A DNA stretch of 64,000 bases from Phoronis australis. Lineage: Eukaryota > Phoronida > Phoronidae. The stretch lies in the NCBI GenBank assembly GCA_002633005.1, contig NMRA01000041.1:811294-875293 (forward strand), in the 5' to 3' direction. The notes under the pieces were generated by a model. That model ran no database searches, had not been told where the DNA came from, and saw only the letters and a program-made list of their open reading frames with translations. The stretch's first letter is position 1. Every line of letters starts with the position of its first letter. Below, piece by piece: positions 1-11,066 of this stretch. Position numbers and translations under genes: made by a program.

Positions 1-315
1 ATTTTTGACTTTGATACAAAACCGAAGGTAGACTCTACGTTGACTGCTCATTTGTAATGAAAATAAGTAGGGATCTTTTCATGCAACGCCCCTAATTTAA
101 GGACTAAGTCCCTAATTGTTTTAATCGAATTAAGGGTTCATTTTTCAGTTATATTATTAGAAAATGTCATTAGTTAAAGGACATATTAAAGATAAAATGA
201 TAGAAAAAACAACACGCCTGTGAGAATAGAACGAAACAAATACGCAAAAGATTTGGGGTACTTAGTTGGGTCCCTGTTTGCGACGGTTTCGTGCAACCAG
301 ACACTGGAACGCCAT

Positions 316-420
316 AAACAGACTACATTGCAATACTGAAAGTAGTTCTTTGCCGCTGAAATAGAATTCAACCTGCTCACCAGGTATTTTTAATATTTGT
401 TCGTAAAGATTTTTAATTTC
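316..420 (-). repeat. Relic of a dispersed foldback-type repeat
   Basis: This stretch is the reverse complement of the repeat at about 5640-5740: both contain the same run of words around a block reading TTCAACCTGCTCACCA on the plus strand here. Related pieces lie at 14268-14380 and 42385-42465. It looks like an old, decayed member of the foldback family whose intact copies are at 15281-16190 and 59876-60804, but the relationship is loose. Confidence 0.5.
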
Positions 421-1677
421 TGTTGATATCAAAGCATTTTCTTTACGTTTGAAATTTCAAAAACTAAGTCATCTGTCAACTGCTCGCCACCTCGTCAAAT
501 TTTGTCCCACAATGCAAAGCACGTCTCCTTATTTGGTACATGACGTAGACGTAGCACCTTTCCCTTATATGGAAAATGTGACCTTTGACCTCAGACTACT
601 TTAAGCAACTGACTGAGCACATGCATGCATTTATCATATGTGGGAGGGAAATTAGAAACTCTGTGGTAACCAAAAAGTTATTTCTTCGCGCGCATTTCAA
701 AAATCGTGAGTCTTGTGATTTTTTCTGAAAATTTCCTCAGAGGGGAAAGTGAATTACTCTTTACTAGACGTTGCAAGATAGGACTTTGGCCAGTAATTGT
801 TAAAAGATACTTTGGGCGAGCTTTTGCGTTCCATGCTTCTTTAAAAAAAATGATTTTTTTATTTAGACCAGTCATCACAGGTAATTTCTGGGCTTTGAAA
901 AACTGACAGCTTGTTATTATTTGAGACCACACTCAGCGAATAAAATGACCCGCCGTGACAAGTCCACTTGTAGCGCCTGGTGACAAGTAATAACACAGTG
1001 TCTCTTCTTTCCAAGACCAAAACGCATACCTAATTTGACCAAAACAACAACATAGGGTGGTTTTCATAACGCCAGGTCTAAATCAAAAGTTGAAGGCGAG
1101 TTTCCAGCTTGAATCTATTTCTACTACATTCTTTCACAAAATTGCTCCAGATTTGTTAGTAATTTGTTACGAATGTGTTCACATCACAATTTCTTAGAAT
1201 TTAGGAGCGAAAAGGCTATGGATTCCCACATATTGCTGTGAGCAATTTCGTGACAATTAGGCCTATAAGCGCGACACAATTTAACCTGATCACATGACCT
1301 GTTCTCATTTAATTTGGTAACCTTTTGATTTCTTTGCCGCTAACGATATCGACTTTCCAGACAGTAAACGCTCTGATAACTGTAGACACTAATCAATATT
1401 GCTTATCAGTCCGTTAAAAATTGTTGCTCTGAAAGATATTTTTGCTTTATGATCAAATTATGTATTCCTTTTTGGACCATAGTGCTCATTGCAATTTTGC
1501 ATCTATATGGCACTGCTGGCGTTACATTCAGACATAGCTTAACGATCAGTTGAGGAAACGCTTATGACCGCGGGGACGAGCGTTTAAAATGTATATACGC
1601 GCACCCAGCCTTCTGTCGATGTGGAACTTTTGCTGACAAAAACGGGAGAACTAAAAAAAAAAAACGGGGTACCACAC

Positions 1678-1683
<6 letters not shown>

Positions 1684-1718
<35 letters not shown>
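1684..1718. repeat. (TG)n microsatellite
   Basis: An uninterrupted run of TG dinucleotides. The TH-repeat open frame over it is an artefact of the tract. Confidence 0.95.
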
Positions 1719-1719
<1 letters not shown>

Positions 1720-2594
1720 ACATCTGCATCGAGTGTATAAATAATCCTGTACAATTTTAGTGAAAAGTAATGCGATAAATGCATTCACCGACCCGACTAG
1801 TAGCCTAGTGTCAATCTTCGCAGTGGCGCGAGCATAATTCGAAAATTCGCTGTACGGTGAGGAGCATATAGTTGGCCTGGGGGTGACTTAATTGGTCGCC
1901 ATCACGCACGCATCTCTTGTTTCATGAAATGCCTGCACGGAGAAGCTGAGAAATCAGATTTCCCTCTTTTTTGTAGAAATCAGACAATTTTAATCGAATT
2001 TCAGTATTCAATTAACAAAAACATTTTTCTACCAAATACACTAATTAAAGCAAATTTTTAGTTTCAAATATGACTTACAGTCGTACGTGCAGGTTTATAT
2101 TGCTTGATTGTTCCGTTTCATTTATGGACATTACTGGGGAATTCAAAAATACATTATAACGTTATCGTATATTTCCTCACCATCATCAGCCGGAATCAAA
2201 AGCCTTTGAGTAAAACGGTTTTGTTTTTGCGAGAGATCCCTTTGGGCTTTGGCACCAGCAGAGCACACTATTATCGATGGATGAGTCACCCGAACTGTCT
2301 GCGGAGAAATGTTGATCATCACGTGACCAGACACTTGCCCCTGAGACGATGGTGAATTATTCCAGAAACTCGTCTAGTCAGAGTTAGTCAGTCTTGCGTA
2401 ACTCGCACAGCGCAGATGAGGATGACACCTTTTCTAGGACGCTGGAATTTTATTTCCATTGACAACGTTGAAGCGTTTATAGAAGCAGCAGGTATTTGTT
2501 AGTTTCTAGAAATTCGTATATTGGGTATTGCGGTACTAGTTTAGTGAGACATAGTTTTTTTGTAAATATTTTGAAGAGGGAGGTAAGGTATCAT

Positions 2595-2665
2595 TTTTAA
2601 AGGAGTACCCAACCAGCTTTTGGCTTATTAATAGATAATATCAACGACCTTCCCCATCTTGCTCG
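2595..2665 (+). mobile_element. Fragment of the TTAA-type MITE family
   Basis: The sequence begins TTTTTAAAGGAGTACCCAAC and continues with words shared with the first 65 bp of the complete element at 34401-34753 (ACC-AACC-GCTTTTGG, then AACGACCTTCCC). Only the left end is recognisable. Confidence 0.55.
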
Positions 2666-4178
2666 CTTATACAAAATAATGCTCTGCAACCATTGTCTCA
2701 GTAGGCTACCCTCACTAGTTCGACTAGATAAGTCAGTGCAAAACCTAGACGCGTGGCTAACGCTTTAGGAGAGTTACACGACTTTTGTGGGAAAGAATAC
2801 AAGAACCAAAAACTACATAATCTATCTGATGACACGTGAGTGTTTTAGTTGAACACTAGTTTAATGATGACTCAAGGGAAAGGCAATCGATGCACTAGAA
2901 TGGGCAGAACGAGAAATGGCTGAAATCACCCACAGAACTGTGTTAATTGTTGTGTTTAGTTTTTATGTCTAGAAGTGGGCAACATTACACAGATTTCCGA
3001 TATTTATTCCATATTGCTGTGGGAACATCGCGTAGCTCTGTACGAAGAGGAGAATTGAAGTCAAACTCTACTTGCAACCTTCCTATAGTACTAACCGTAG
3101 TTCAGTCAGAAAAAAACGTTATGCGGCTAAAGCACATCCTCACTGAGACGCAAAATAAATTACAAGGCTTAAGACGGAAGGTCTTTTTCTACAGATGTCG
3201 TCTTAACTTTGTTTATGCCCTTAACCCTTGCGACGTACGATGAGAAATTACTCAACTCTTAGACACAAAATAGTGCTCAGTAATCCTCGTTAGTCCTAAG
3301 AGTATGGAACAACATGTTTGGAAACTCATTACGAAGTCGGTTAAATCGGGGAGATATAACGCTTAAGATAAAATTCATGGTATTATTTAATAAAACATTT
3401 ACTAAATATGGGCCAACAACATTCAGACTGCACATGTTATGTAAAAGACAGGTTTTCTAATTTTCCTGTGTTACTAAATAGACTATAAGCTTTTTGCGTT
3501 CGAAATTAAGTGTTATATCATGACTCACTTACACAAATTTCGATCCATCATGGCAGTCTCTTTAGAGTTATCCTTAATAATTTTTAACTTGTACTTACTA
3601 AACGTAAAAGCCTACGAGGGTCCCGAGGGTCTGCTTCACAAAATTGGAATTAGTTGATCAACTCATAATAAAGGTGAAAATCTTCTCAATTTATTGTCAA
3701 TCGACAGTCACGAAATTACATGAGTCAATGGACTTCAGTTTCTGAAACAGAATGTGCAATGGAAGGGCCCACTAAAGATGAGAATTCTGCAGACGCCGGA
3801 TTTTGTTTATAATCGAACGTTTCGTTGTTACTCTCCTGGGGAGATTAGTCTGAAGAAACGTGTCCGTAAACGGACTGCTGATAGCGATGTCTAGACTGAA
3901 TCAGCGGGACAGTTTCCTGAAGAACAATGGAATAACGGAAATATGGCCAACTACTCGTTTTGATTAGTATCCATAGAAACGGAAATATTTTGGAGCTCAT
4001 CGTGTCGGGAAATTTACTCACAGTTGGAAATATCAACATGAAAGGTTTTCACATGAACTAAAGGTTGATGTAAAACTAAATAATAGTACTCGTGTTCTGA
4101 TACACGTTGCATCAGACGTGCGCAGGTAACTCAGTCCGGCCAATTGCACAACTTTTCGTTTTTTTATTGTACACATGC

Positions 4179-4180
<2 letters not shown>

Positions 4181-4243
<63 letters not shown>
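4181..4243. repeat. (CA)n microsatellite
   Basis: About 63 bp of CA dinucleotide repeat. The Cys-Val and Thr-His open frames across it on both strands are artefacts. Confidence 0.97.
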
Positions 4244-4246
<3 letters not shown>

Positions 4247-4289
4247 CACATATAAAATTAAGAACGTGCTGAGGGACCTGATTCAAGAC

Positions 4290-4430
4290 ACTAACAGCTG
4301 GGTCCAGTGGGATTTGAACCCTTGATAACAGGAAGCAGATATTCAACACGCCAAAAATAGACTGGTTGCTTGATGCCTTTTGCGGTGCACAAGGCGTGCT
4401 TAAGCCACACAGTTGGACCCATTGAACGCA
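4290..4430 (-). repeat. tRNA-like SINE relic (minus strand)
   Basis: Read on the minus strand, the segment holds GGGTTCAAATCCC, a good pol III B box, at about 4309-4321, with a weaker A-box-like word (TGGCTTAAGC) about 85 bp 5' of it. The spacing is too long for a plain tRNA, and no acceptor stem closes. A tRNA-derived SINE fragment is the best reading. Confidence 0.35.
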
Positions 4431-5065
4431 CCTGGTTAGGACTCAAGAGGATCTCCTCAGCATTGTCAGGAAAGTAGAAAGACTATTGCACCTGCACAAT
4501 CTGGAGATTTCTCAGTACCAGACAAGTCACATGTCCATATAGATTGCGAAAACCCTGGTAGGCAGGGCCAATTTCACCTAAATGTTAGAGAGTCTAAATT
4601 TCCGAGTCACAGTTATATGAAGCGCCAATGGGTTCTTAAACGAGTACCTTTCTGTGGGTAGAAATATAGATTATTACATTCTATCGTAATCTAGAACCCT
4701 CGTGGATTTTGGAGAATTGTCGCCCGATGGCTCTAGATAAGGGGTACAACGACTGAGAACATGTAACAATCTATACCACATACTGAACGATAAACATTGC
4801 AATGAATCGATCTGCCTTTCTCGGCTCGCCTCGGCCCGGCCAGGGTCGGAGGTCGTGACCTTTTAAGAAACGCCGAGTCATTCTTGATAGATAAAATAAT
4901 GTTTTTACTCAAAACCAATTGAAAATTTAAACAAAATCTAAATAAAATGAATCTATAAAATAAGTTTTAAGCAAGTAGGCTAGGCTGCTACACATCTTAT
5001 CATGCTAAGCTCCCAGTGTGAAAGTATCGTCTGCTAAAGTACGTTACCACTGGTTACTGAGTATA

Positions 5066-5147
5066 ATGTCCAAGATTCCCGACGACATGTTTCCCACATT
5101 TAAACTGGGGATCCATTATTTACAAGTGAGAGAAAATTACAAATACG
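5066..5147 (+). CDS. Candidate exon 1 of the lipid-binding protein gene
   Basis: This stretch opens with ATG, encodes 27 residues plus one base, and ends G|GTGAAA. That gives the phase-1 Gly junction the FABP family uses between exons 1 and 2, and exon 2 at 7258 begins in the matching phase. It contains T-F-K-L followed by 14 residues ending in the junction Gly, the same spacing as the family's T-(Y/W)-K-L...G. Against it: the G-x-W Gly is Pro here, the donor is only moderate, and the rest shows little identity. The true first exon may lie elsewhere. Confidence 0.3.
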
Positions 5148-5295
5148 GTGAAAAATTTGAAGTTAGTGACGTTAAAAGTATTGTGTAGGCCAACGTCTTA
5201 TTTTCACAGCGTAATAAATGTCGGCACAATAAGGTTTGTTGAACATGAGATTATTGCGCGTCCTCATTGAAGTTTTCACGTATTGAGACAAGTCA

Positions 5296-5371
5296 GCTGC
5301 TGAATAGCTCAATGGTTAAGGTGGCAGCTGTCGTTACACGGAACCTGGAAGAAGTGTGTTCGTATCCAGCC
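5296..5371 (+). repeat. tRNA-like SINE head
   Basis: The 76 bp carry an A box (TAGCTCAATGG) and, about 45 bp on, a B box (GTTCGTATCC), the internal pol III promoter layout of a tRNA. The stems pair poorly and no clear anticodon arm is visible, so this is probably a tRNA-derived SINE head or a tRNA pseudogene, not a working tRNA. Confidence 0.45.
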
Positions 5372-5585
5372 CCGGCTTCCCGCCAAGTGTTACTCAACAG
5401 GCGTTAACAAAATGGGTTAACCAAGGGTGAAATGGCCATGTCAGGCTGATTATGTGGTATAAATGTGTTTAATCTACGCGCACTTTTCCTTAATCTTACT
5501 TAATCAACTCGTACTTTTAATCAGTTCGCATGGTCCAACCACGCCCTATTTTTATCAAACGCGCCATTATCACGCGCAGTTTTAA

Positions 5586-5775
5586 AAATGGTCAGTTGCC
5601 GATTTGGGCAACTAAACGAAGGATTGCTCAAAAAAGTTCTGGACTTTGTTCTTTACGAACAAACCGTAAAATACTTGGTGAGCAGGTTGAATTCTGTTTC
5701 AGTGGCAGAGAACCACTTTCAGTATTGCAATTTAGTCTGTTTATCGCGTGCGTTCCCTCTCTGGTTCCCTGCGTG
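5586..5775 (+). repeat. Dispersed foldback-family repeat
   Basis: It begins with GTCAGTTGCCGATTTGGGCA, which recurs with changes at 14268 and 17085, and continues into the block shared in reverse orientation with 316-420 and in the same orientation with 42385-42465. The two overlapping open frames here are repeat-derived. Confidence 0.55.
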
Positions 5776-7257
5776 CCGCTAGGTGGTCAGTAGGCAGCAC
5801 GCAGGTATAGCTTAATTTTCCTCGGGAATTTTTTTACACCGGCGTTTCTGATTGGCTAGTCGAATTCTCAACAGGCAGCACTTTACGCAAACAAACTGGC
5901 ATGACTCATGGAGTGAAGTGTAAATGTGGTACACAATGAGACAAATCGGTGCTTAAAATATATGTTCAGGAAATGTGAATCCTAGAAATTGTGGTTGCGC
6001 ATTTTCGGAGGACATCAATCCATTACAGCGTCCTGTCGTTCAGTAACTTTTCCAGACGTAAGGGGTGCTAAATGTGCGATAATATCTGGCTTAACTTAAC
6101 TTTCATTTTTATCAGCCCACCCAAGTCAGGCTAGATACGATCTGATCGGAGATTAGAGCAATTATCAAACAAAAGAGCGCAGGCTCTCTAACCATCAACG
6201 CCAGAATGGAGTTAATTGGCTACGGGGGGTAAACTTCCCAACTTGTTGTTGGGCTATACAATCGAACAAGTTGGGAGCAACGGGATGTCGCCGTCATGTA
6301 CTGACGATGACTTTTGTTTACCGTACGATACTGTCCTGTATTCGTACAGTTTGAATAACACATCGGTTAAATCGGCTAGATGTTTTGTACATGTATGTGC
6401 CGCTCAAGCACGCGGCTATTAACATCACTGCAGAAACGAAATAGTTTCAACGACGCCACTTGCATGACAAGGCTAAAGATCGTTCACCGTCCACCGGTTT
6501 CAGTCACGGTGTTGCAAAGCTAACCAATGACTGCTGATGTAAACATCAACCAATGCTATAGCGCGTGCCACTGCGTGATATCTGCGTGCTGGCTAGGCAA
6601 GTAGGGAACCAGCGAGGTGCGTTCCAGGCCTCTTTACTCACGATCTGCGCGCAGAAAGGTACTCCGCGTTTAAGAACCCTTTGTCGCTTCAGGCAGTTTG
6701 AACAGGCCACATGTCCTGGGGTGTTTCGATGCCGAGCTAAGTGGTTTCGCAGATAGGATTCTCTTTCCATTTTCAATTACAAAAATATACTACTCCATCA
6801 GAGGCTCAAGAGTGTGATTTTAAAATCATTGAAATTGGCCGATCCTAAAACTGTAAAAATCGAAAATGGCTCCCGTTTGCATTACCTGTGACTCAATCGA
6901 ATTAGTGAGGGAAATAAATATTACGAGACCGATTTTATAAGACATGGCCAAATTGATATTTGGTTTTTAGCCAGCTGAATAGGGAGAAATGAAGCTTTTA
7001 AAGTGGAAATCGCCGTTTCCTATTTAAGCATCACATGATGTTGACGGCATTGTACATTCATAGTTTAATTCAAGCGTGAAGTTTTTCTGGTCATATTCTC
7101 AAAGTCATATACTGAAAGTTGAAATTAATAAAATAGCGTAATACCGACCGTTCTACTTCAAATGGACGTAAGTCATCGACGTTGTCTTCTTAACATAAGC
7201 GGATTGATTGTGATGTAGGATTATGCGCACAGTCTTTAATCATGTTTATTTTGTCAG

Positions 7258-7439
7258 GTGAAAGTTTTCAAGAAGAAATGAAGCCGTTGGTTCTTCAAGC
7301 ACGGCCTGACCTTGAGTACTTCCAAGATGGCCAGCTGTGCATTCTCAAGGTCATCTTTAATCCGAAATATACAAAGGAGTTCCACTTTTTCATGGGGCAG
7401 TCTTTTGACACAACAACAATTGATGGTACACTAGTCAAG
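7258..7439 (+). CDS. Lipid-binding protein exon 2
   Basis: The acceptor TTTTGTCAG precedes it and the donor AAG|GTAAGC follows. It enters in phase 1 (second base of a Gly codon), leaves in phase 0, and adds 60 whole codons. Confidence 0.9.
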
Positions 7440-9516
7440 GTAAGCTATGTGAATTTTATAGGCCATTGAACGGAAATATCCGTCTCTCGGGGTAGTGTAA
7501 CTATTTGGATTCATGCAATGCATTTCTGTGCCGTTTCCAATATCCATGGGAACGGTAACATGCTTCATAAAATAATTATGGCATGAAATATTTACCATGG
7601 TTAATAAATGAAAATTGTTTGTTCCGTCACAAAACGTAGTTTGATGACTTCTGCAATCACTGTTTTGGAATGATTAACTGTTTAATCAAAGACAACCAAT
7701 TTTCTAACTAATTACTAAGTGCGCAGGTAGGCTAACATCACGCACTAAATTTTTCGAAAGTTCGGTAGAAATCTACCTGAGACCGAGACCATCAAATTCA
7801 AGTCGAGACTGCCGAATGGAATCTGGGAGAATTTTAGGGGGTGGAAGGGCCATGGCCCCCTTGCCCCCACCCTAAGTCCGTCACTGCAGGCCCTGATGTC
7901 TGATTTTAAGTTTGTGTTTTCCATAAGTATATGTTATTGCAGAGCCTGGTAGACATGGAGGGGGACAAAATCGTTGAACTTCACAAAGGAGCGAACAAAG
8001 AATCCCGAATAACACGAGAAGTTTGTGGAGATGAACTTATTTCAGTAAGTAAAAAATACAATCCGCCTACTTTTTTACCCAGGGGACCTCCGTACTTTAG
8101 ACAGGGGTGTTCCCATGGGAAATAAAGTGAACCCACCATTTCAATTTATTATTTGTTTATTATTTAATCTGTTAGCCTTATGCTGATTGTATTAATTCTA
8201 GACATCACGTTTGTACCGAATACGCAGGCGTTGCTGTGGAATTCGCTGAAGTTTGCATGGGGAGCTTTTTATTAGTGTAATTCAAACAGCAGACTCCGGA
8301 TATCCAGGGATACTATTATATCTGGGCAGGGTCGGTTTCTGTGAACAGTGATAGTCAAAGCTTAAAGTACGCCCTCAAGCAGAATCGATAGTTCTGATCT
8401 CCCGGAAAGAGCTAACAAGTATTTATGGTTGTGATCAATATCTGTTGGTTTCCCACCAAAGCGCATGCTCCCCGTCAGTATGCAAATACTGACCCAAGTA
8501 ATGCGGCGAAGAACAATATTAGGCTATATATATGGACAAAGGTTAATTAAGTACGCGTTTCCGCACGACATTTCGCGATGATAGCAAGCTGCATCTACAC
8601 GTACCTAAAAAACAAGTACCCGAGGCGTTCGCGCCAACTTTATAGAGTTATACATGAACTAGCCTCCCCAGCCCACTATACGCGTACTACGCCGCCCTGT
8701 CACAATAAGCTGCGCAGCGTTGAAAAAGTCGGCCGCCCATGTGGTAGAGTTGCACAACACGAAAGCGGAATGATGTTTTAGAAAAATACAACAATAGATA
8801 CCACATTGGAATTTATATCACCTAAAAATTATCATGTTACTGGTAGCCTACTGTTGTTGCTAAATTTACTAGACATGATGTCATGACCCAAATGATGGCA
8901 GACTGGTACTGAAAAAGACAAAAACCGAATCTACAAGTTCTTTTGCATTTAGAAAATGTAGGCCTATACTGTTGCTAAATTAAAACATACAATTTTGTAG
9001 ACATTTGGTTAAATACGTCGACTTATCGATAAGGTTGTACGTAATGACAACGTTCCCGAAGTAGTCACTCGAAGAGATACCGAGTTCGTTTTCACACCGT
9101 CGTTCGGAGCAACACTTATACCGTGCCGCTGGCGCCGGCGGTGGCTGCAAATAGTGCCAGCCTCAATACGTGTAGCTAGCTAGTTTCAGGGTTACAGTAA
9201 AGGAACTTGCCTCTTAGTTATATCGAGTTCAAAGTTAAGTACAATAGAAATATAGTTTGAAGGTCGCGTCCGCCAGATTCAGTTTGTAGGCCTGAATAAT
9301 TTCAATTAGATCAGTATTTCCCTTTTGCAAAAGGGAGTTTAGCGTCCAATAAATTTTCCAGCTTCGTCTAAAATGGCCTAACATTTTTGATCAACATTAC
9401 GTATTTGAATACAGTCGTGTGATATTTACAACTTGAATAGCTAATATTGTTTTTACTTTTAGAAAATGGAACTCAACGGAGTTGTCTGCACGTCTGTTCA
9501 CAAGCGGGTGACGTAA
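7258..9516 (+). CDS. Intracellular lipid-binding protein (FABP/CRABP family), exons 2-4
   Basis: This encodes a small cytosolic beta-barrel protein of the fatty-acid/retinoid-binding family, which carries hydrophobic ligands inside the cell. Exons are 7258-7439, 7943-8044 and 9463-9516. The phases (1, 0, 0) and sizes (182, 102, 54 nt) match the family's conserved plan; the middle exon is exactly the canonical 34 codons. Visible family words are GQSFDTTTIDG at the exon 2 end, ITREV in exon 3 and GVVCT in exon 4. The Arg of ITRE, a ligand-carboxylate contact in many members, is kept. The C-terminal Arg-x-Tyr pair is Ser-x-His instead (CTSVHKRV), so the ligand or binding mode may differ. Together with the candidate first exon the protein would be about 139 residues. 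Subtype (FABP, CRABP or other) cannot be decided. Confidence 0.88.
7943..8044 (+). CDS. Lipid-binding protein exon 3
   Basis: Bounded by TTATTGCAG and TCA|GTAAGT. It has 102 nt, 34 codons, phase 0 on both sides, identical in size to the vertebrate FABP exon 3. Confidence 0.93.
8045..9462 (+). other. Intron 3 of the lipid-binding protein gene
   Basis: This 1.4-kb intron shows no other supported exon and no clear repeat. The 67-codon open frame at 8578-8781 lies inside it and shows no domain. Confidence 0.75.
9463..9516 (+). CDS. Lipid-binding protein exon 4 with stop
   Basis: The acceptor is TTTTACTTTTAG. Seventeen codons then TAA close the frame, the usual length for the last coding exon. 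It is too short to be seen as an isolated open frame and was found by the family exon plan. Confidence 0.88.
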   Translation, partial: KMELNGVVCTSVHKRVT

Positions 9517-9834
9517 TACAGGTTATCAACGGTTAATTTTAAATCAAAGTTAGCTGCATACTGTACAGCGGCACAGCGCAACATATCTGCCCTTCGCTTT
9601 ACTGAATGCAAACGTAAATACGGACTTAGAAGTTTGTGTCAATGGCATTACGCATAATTTCGGTTAACAGTTATTGGAAACGATGGCACACATTTCTTCA
9701 GAGATTAATTGTTTCAAGAAGACAAATGATGATGCTTGGACAGACGACAAACGTCAACAAATATAGTTATGGTCTCAATGATAGACTCGACCGTTTATAA
9801 CGCAAATTGTGCCATATGAGAAAAGTTGGTTTGC

Positions 9835-9850
9835 AATAAATGTGTTTATT
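9835..9850. terminator. Back-to-back poly(A) signals of two convergent genes
   Basis: The 16 bp read AATAAATGTGTTTATT: a plus-strand AATAAA (9835-9840) 319 bp after the lipid-binding protein stop, and a minus-strand AATAAA (9845-9850) 1.15 kb after the stop of the coiled-coil gene. The two hexamers are inverted about a 4-bp centre, so one short site could serve both converging transcripts. Use in vivo is inferred. A further plus-strand AATAAA is at 9874. Confidence 0.6.
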
Positions 9851-11003
9851 CATGCTTGTATTACATGCAAAACAATAAATACATTAACTGACTGAAATGT
9901 GAACACATGCTTTAATATAAGGTCACAAACTGCTTCCTCCAAGAGATGTTTCAACACAGAAACCAAACCACTTCAGGACATATGAAAACTGCACTGAAAG
10001 CCCTAGCCGTTAAATGGGTCTATGTCCATACTAGACACAGTTAGTCCAACTGACTTTTGAACAGAAAGTGGCTGGGCTATTGGCATGCACGCATCACTGC
10101 AGTCTCAGTCCTTTCGAACAGCCATGCAGCCCTTCACAGTACATGCAAACAGTCCCACTCCTTCCAAACAGCTAGGCAGCCTTTCATTGTACAACCAGCT
10201 GTTTATCAGATAATGTAAACAGTACAATATAACTGTGCATGTGAACTGCCTGGGAAACCAACTCAGTAAGTGAGATGGGGGGGGGGGNGGCTGAATTGTA
10301 GGTATTGTATACACATTACTGTTAAGTCTTGCTAAGAAGAGAACAAGTGAACTATAAACTTTTGATTGAGATTTGATGCTCAAAACACAATCTGACAAAT
10401 ATGAGAACATCAATCGTTTTCAACTGTCTGAAGCAATTTCTACAAAACAGCTAACTGACAACTACGCTTTTGAAAACTGTTCTTTATCCATCAAAATAGA
10501 ACTTTCTCATGAAGAGTACAGCAGCAAGTTTGCACCGGCTCAACTATACTTCAGCACCATAAATAAATGAGAAGTGAGTGAGAAAATGATTGTAAATACA
10601 CATGAAAATGGTTAAATTTCATACATTCACTATTCAATCATAACTTGATTCCAGTTGTACAAGTAAAAATTCTGGAGGTTCACTTGCATGTAAAACCGTG
10701 AGTTAGTGAATGTGAAAAAACACATCTAGTAGCTTTCAAATAATGCTGACAACTTCCATTCATCTTTACCAAAATTATGCAGCAAATTGTGAAGAAAGTC
10801 AAAAGATTATTGATTCAGAGACTTATGTGAACATTTTTCCATCTAACTTTTTTACAAGTAGAACTAAAATGGAAATGGTCAGTGTTCTTTTAAAAGCTAC
10901 CATAAAATGATAAAAAGTTTGCCGTGAATGAAGTGCAAGGTGATGTGACTGTGCAGTGATATGATGATGACTTTGATGACTGGTAATGGCCACGTGTAAT
11001 TTC
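9851..11003 (-). other. Probable 3' untranslated region of the coiled-coil gene
   Basis: From the stop at 11004 to the minus-strand AATAAA at 9845-9850 there is 1.15 kb with no other supported exon. It includes a G-run with one undetermined base (10288). Confidence 0.45.
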
Positions 11004-11066
11004 TCATGCGATCCTGTTGACCAGTCTCCCTGTGTCATCTTCCAACAGGTTCTCAATTCGTGCTCT
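11004..11066 (-). CDS. Coiled-coil gene exon 5 with stop
   Basis: Acceptor TGTTTTCCAG, then 20 codons and TGA. The 77-codon open frame nearby is in another frame and is a shadow. Confidence 0.82.
   Translation of the reverse strand, partial: RARIENLLEDDTGRLVNRIA

Larger units (their letters stand above)
1..5060. other. Intergenic stretch without a supported gene
   Basis: I find no exon here with both family similarity and splice sites. It holds a foldback-repeat relic (316-420), a TG tract (1684-1718), a MITE end (2595-2665), a CA tract (4181-4243) and a tRNA-like SINE relic on the minus strand (4290-4430), all listed separately. The 98-codon open frame ending at 3243 shows no recognisable domain. 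Confidence 0.6.

Noticed and set aside
2640-2760. A frame reading I-N-D-L-P-H-L suggested a LINE reverse transcriptase
   Set aside because: The same bases match the left end of the TTAA-type MITE (AACGACCTTCCC), and no other reverse-transcriptase block is found at the right distance.
6216-6422. 68-codon open frame starting with TTG
   Set aside because: No ATG start, no domain, no splice context; probably chance.
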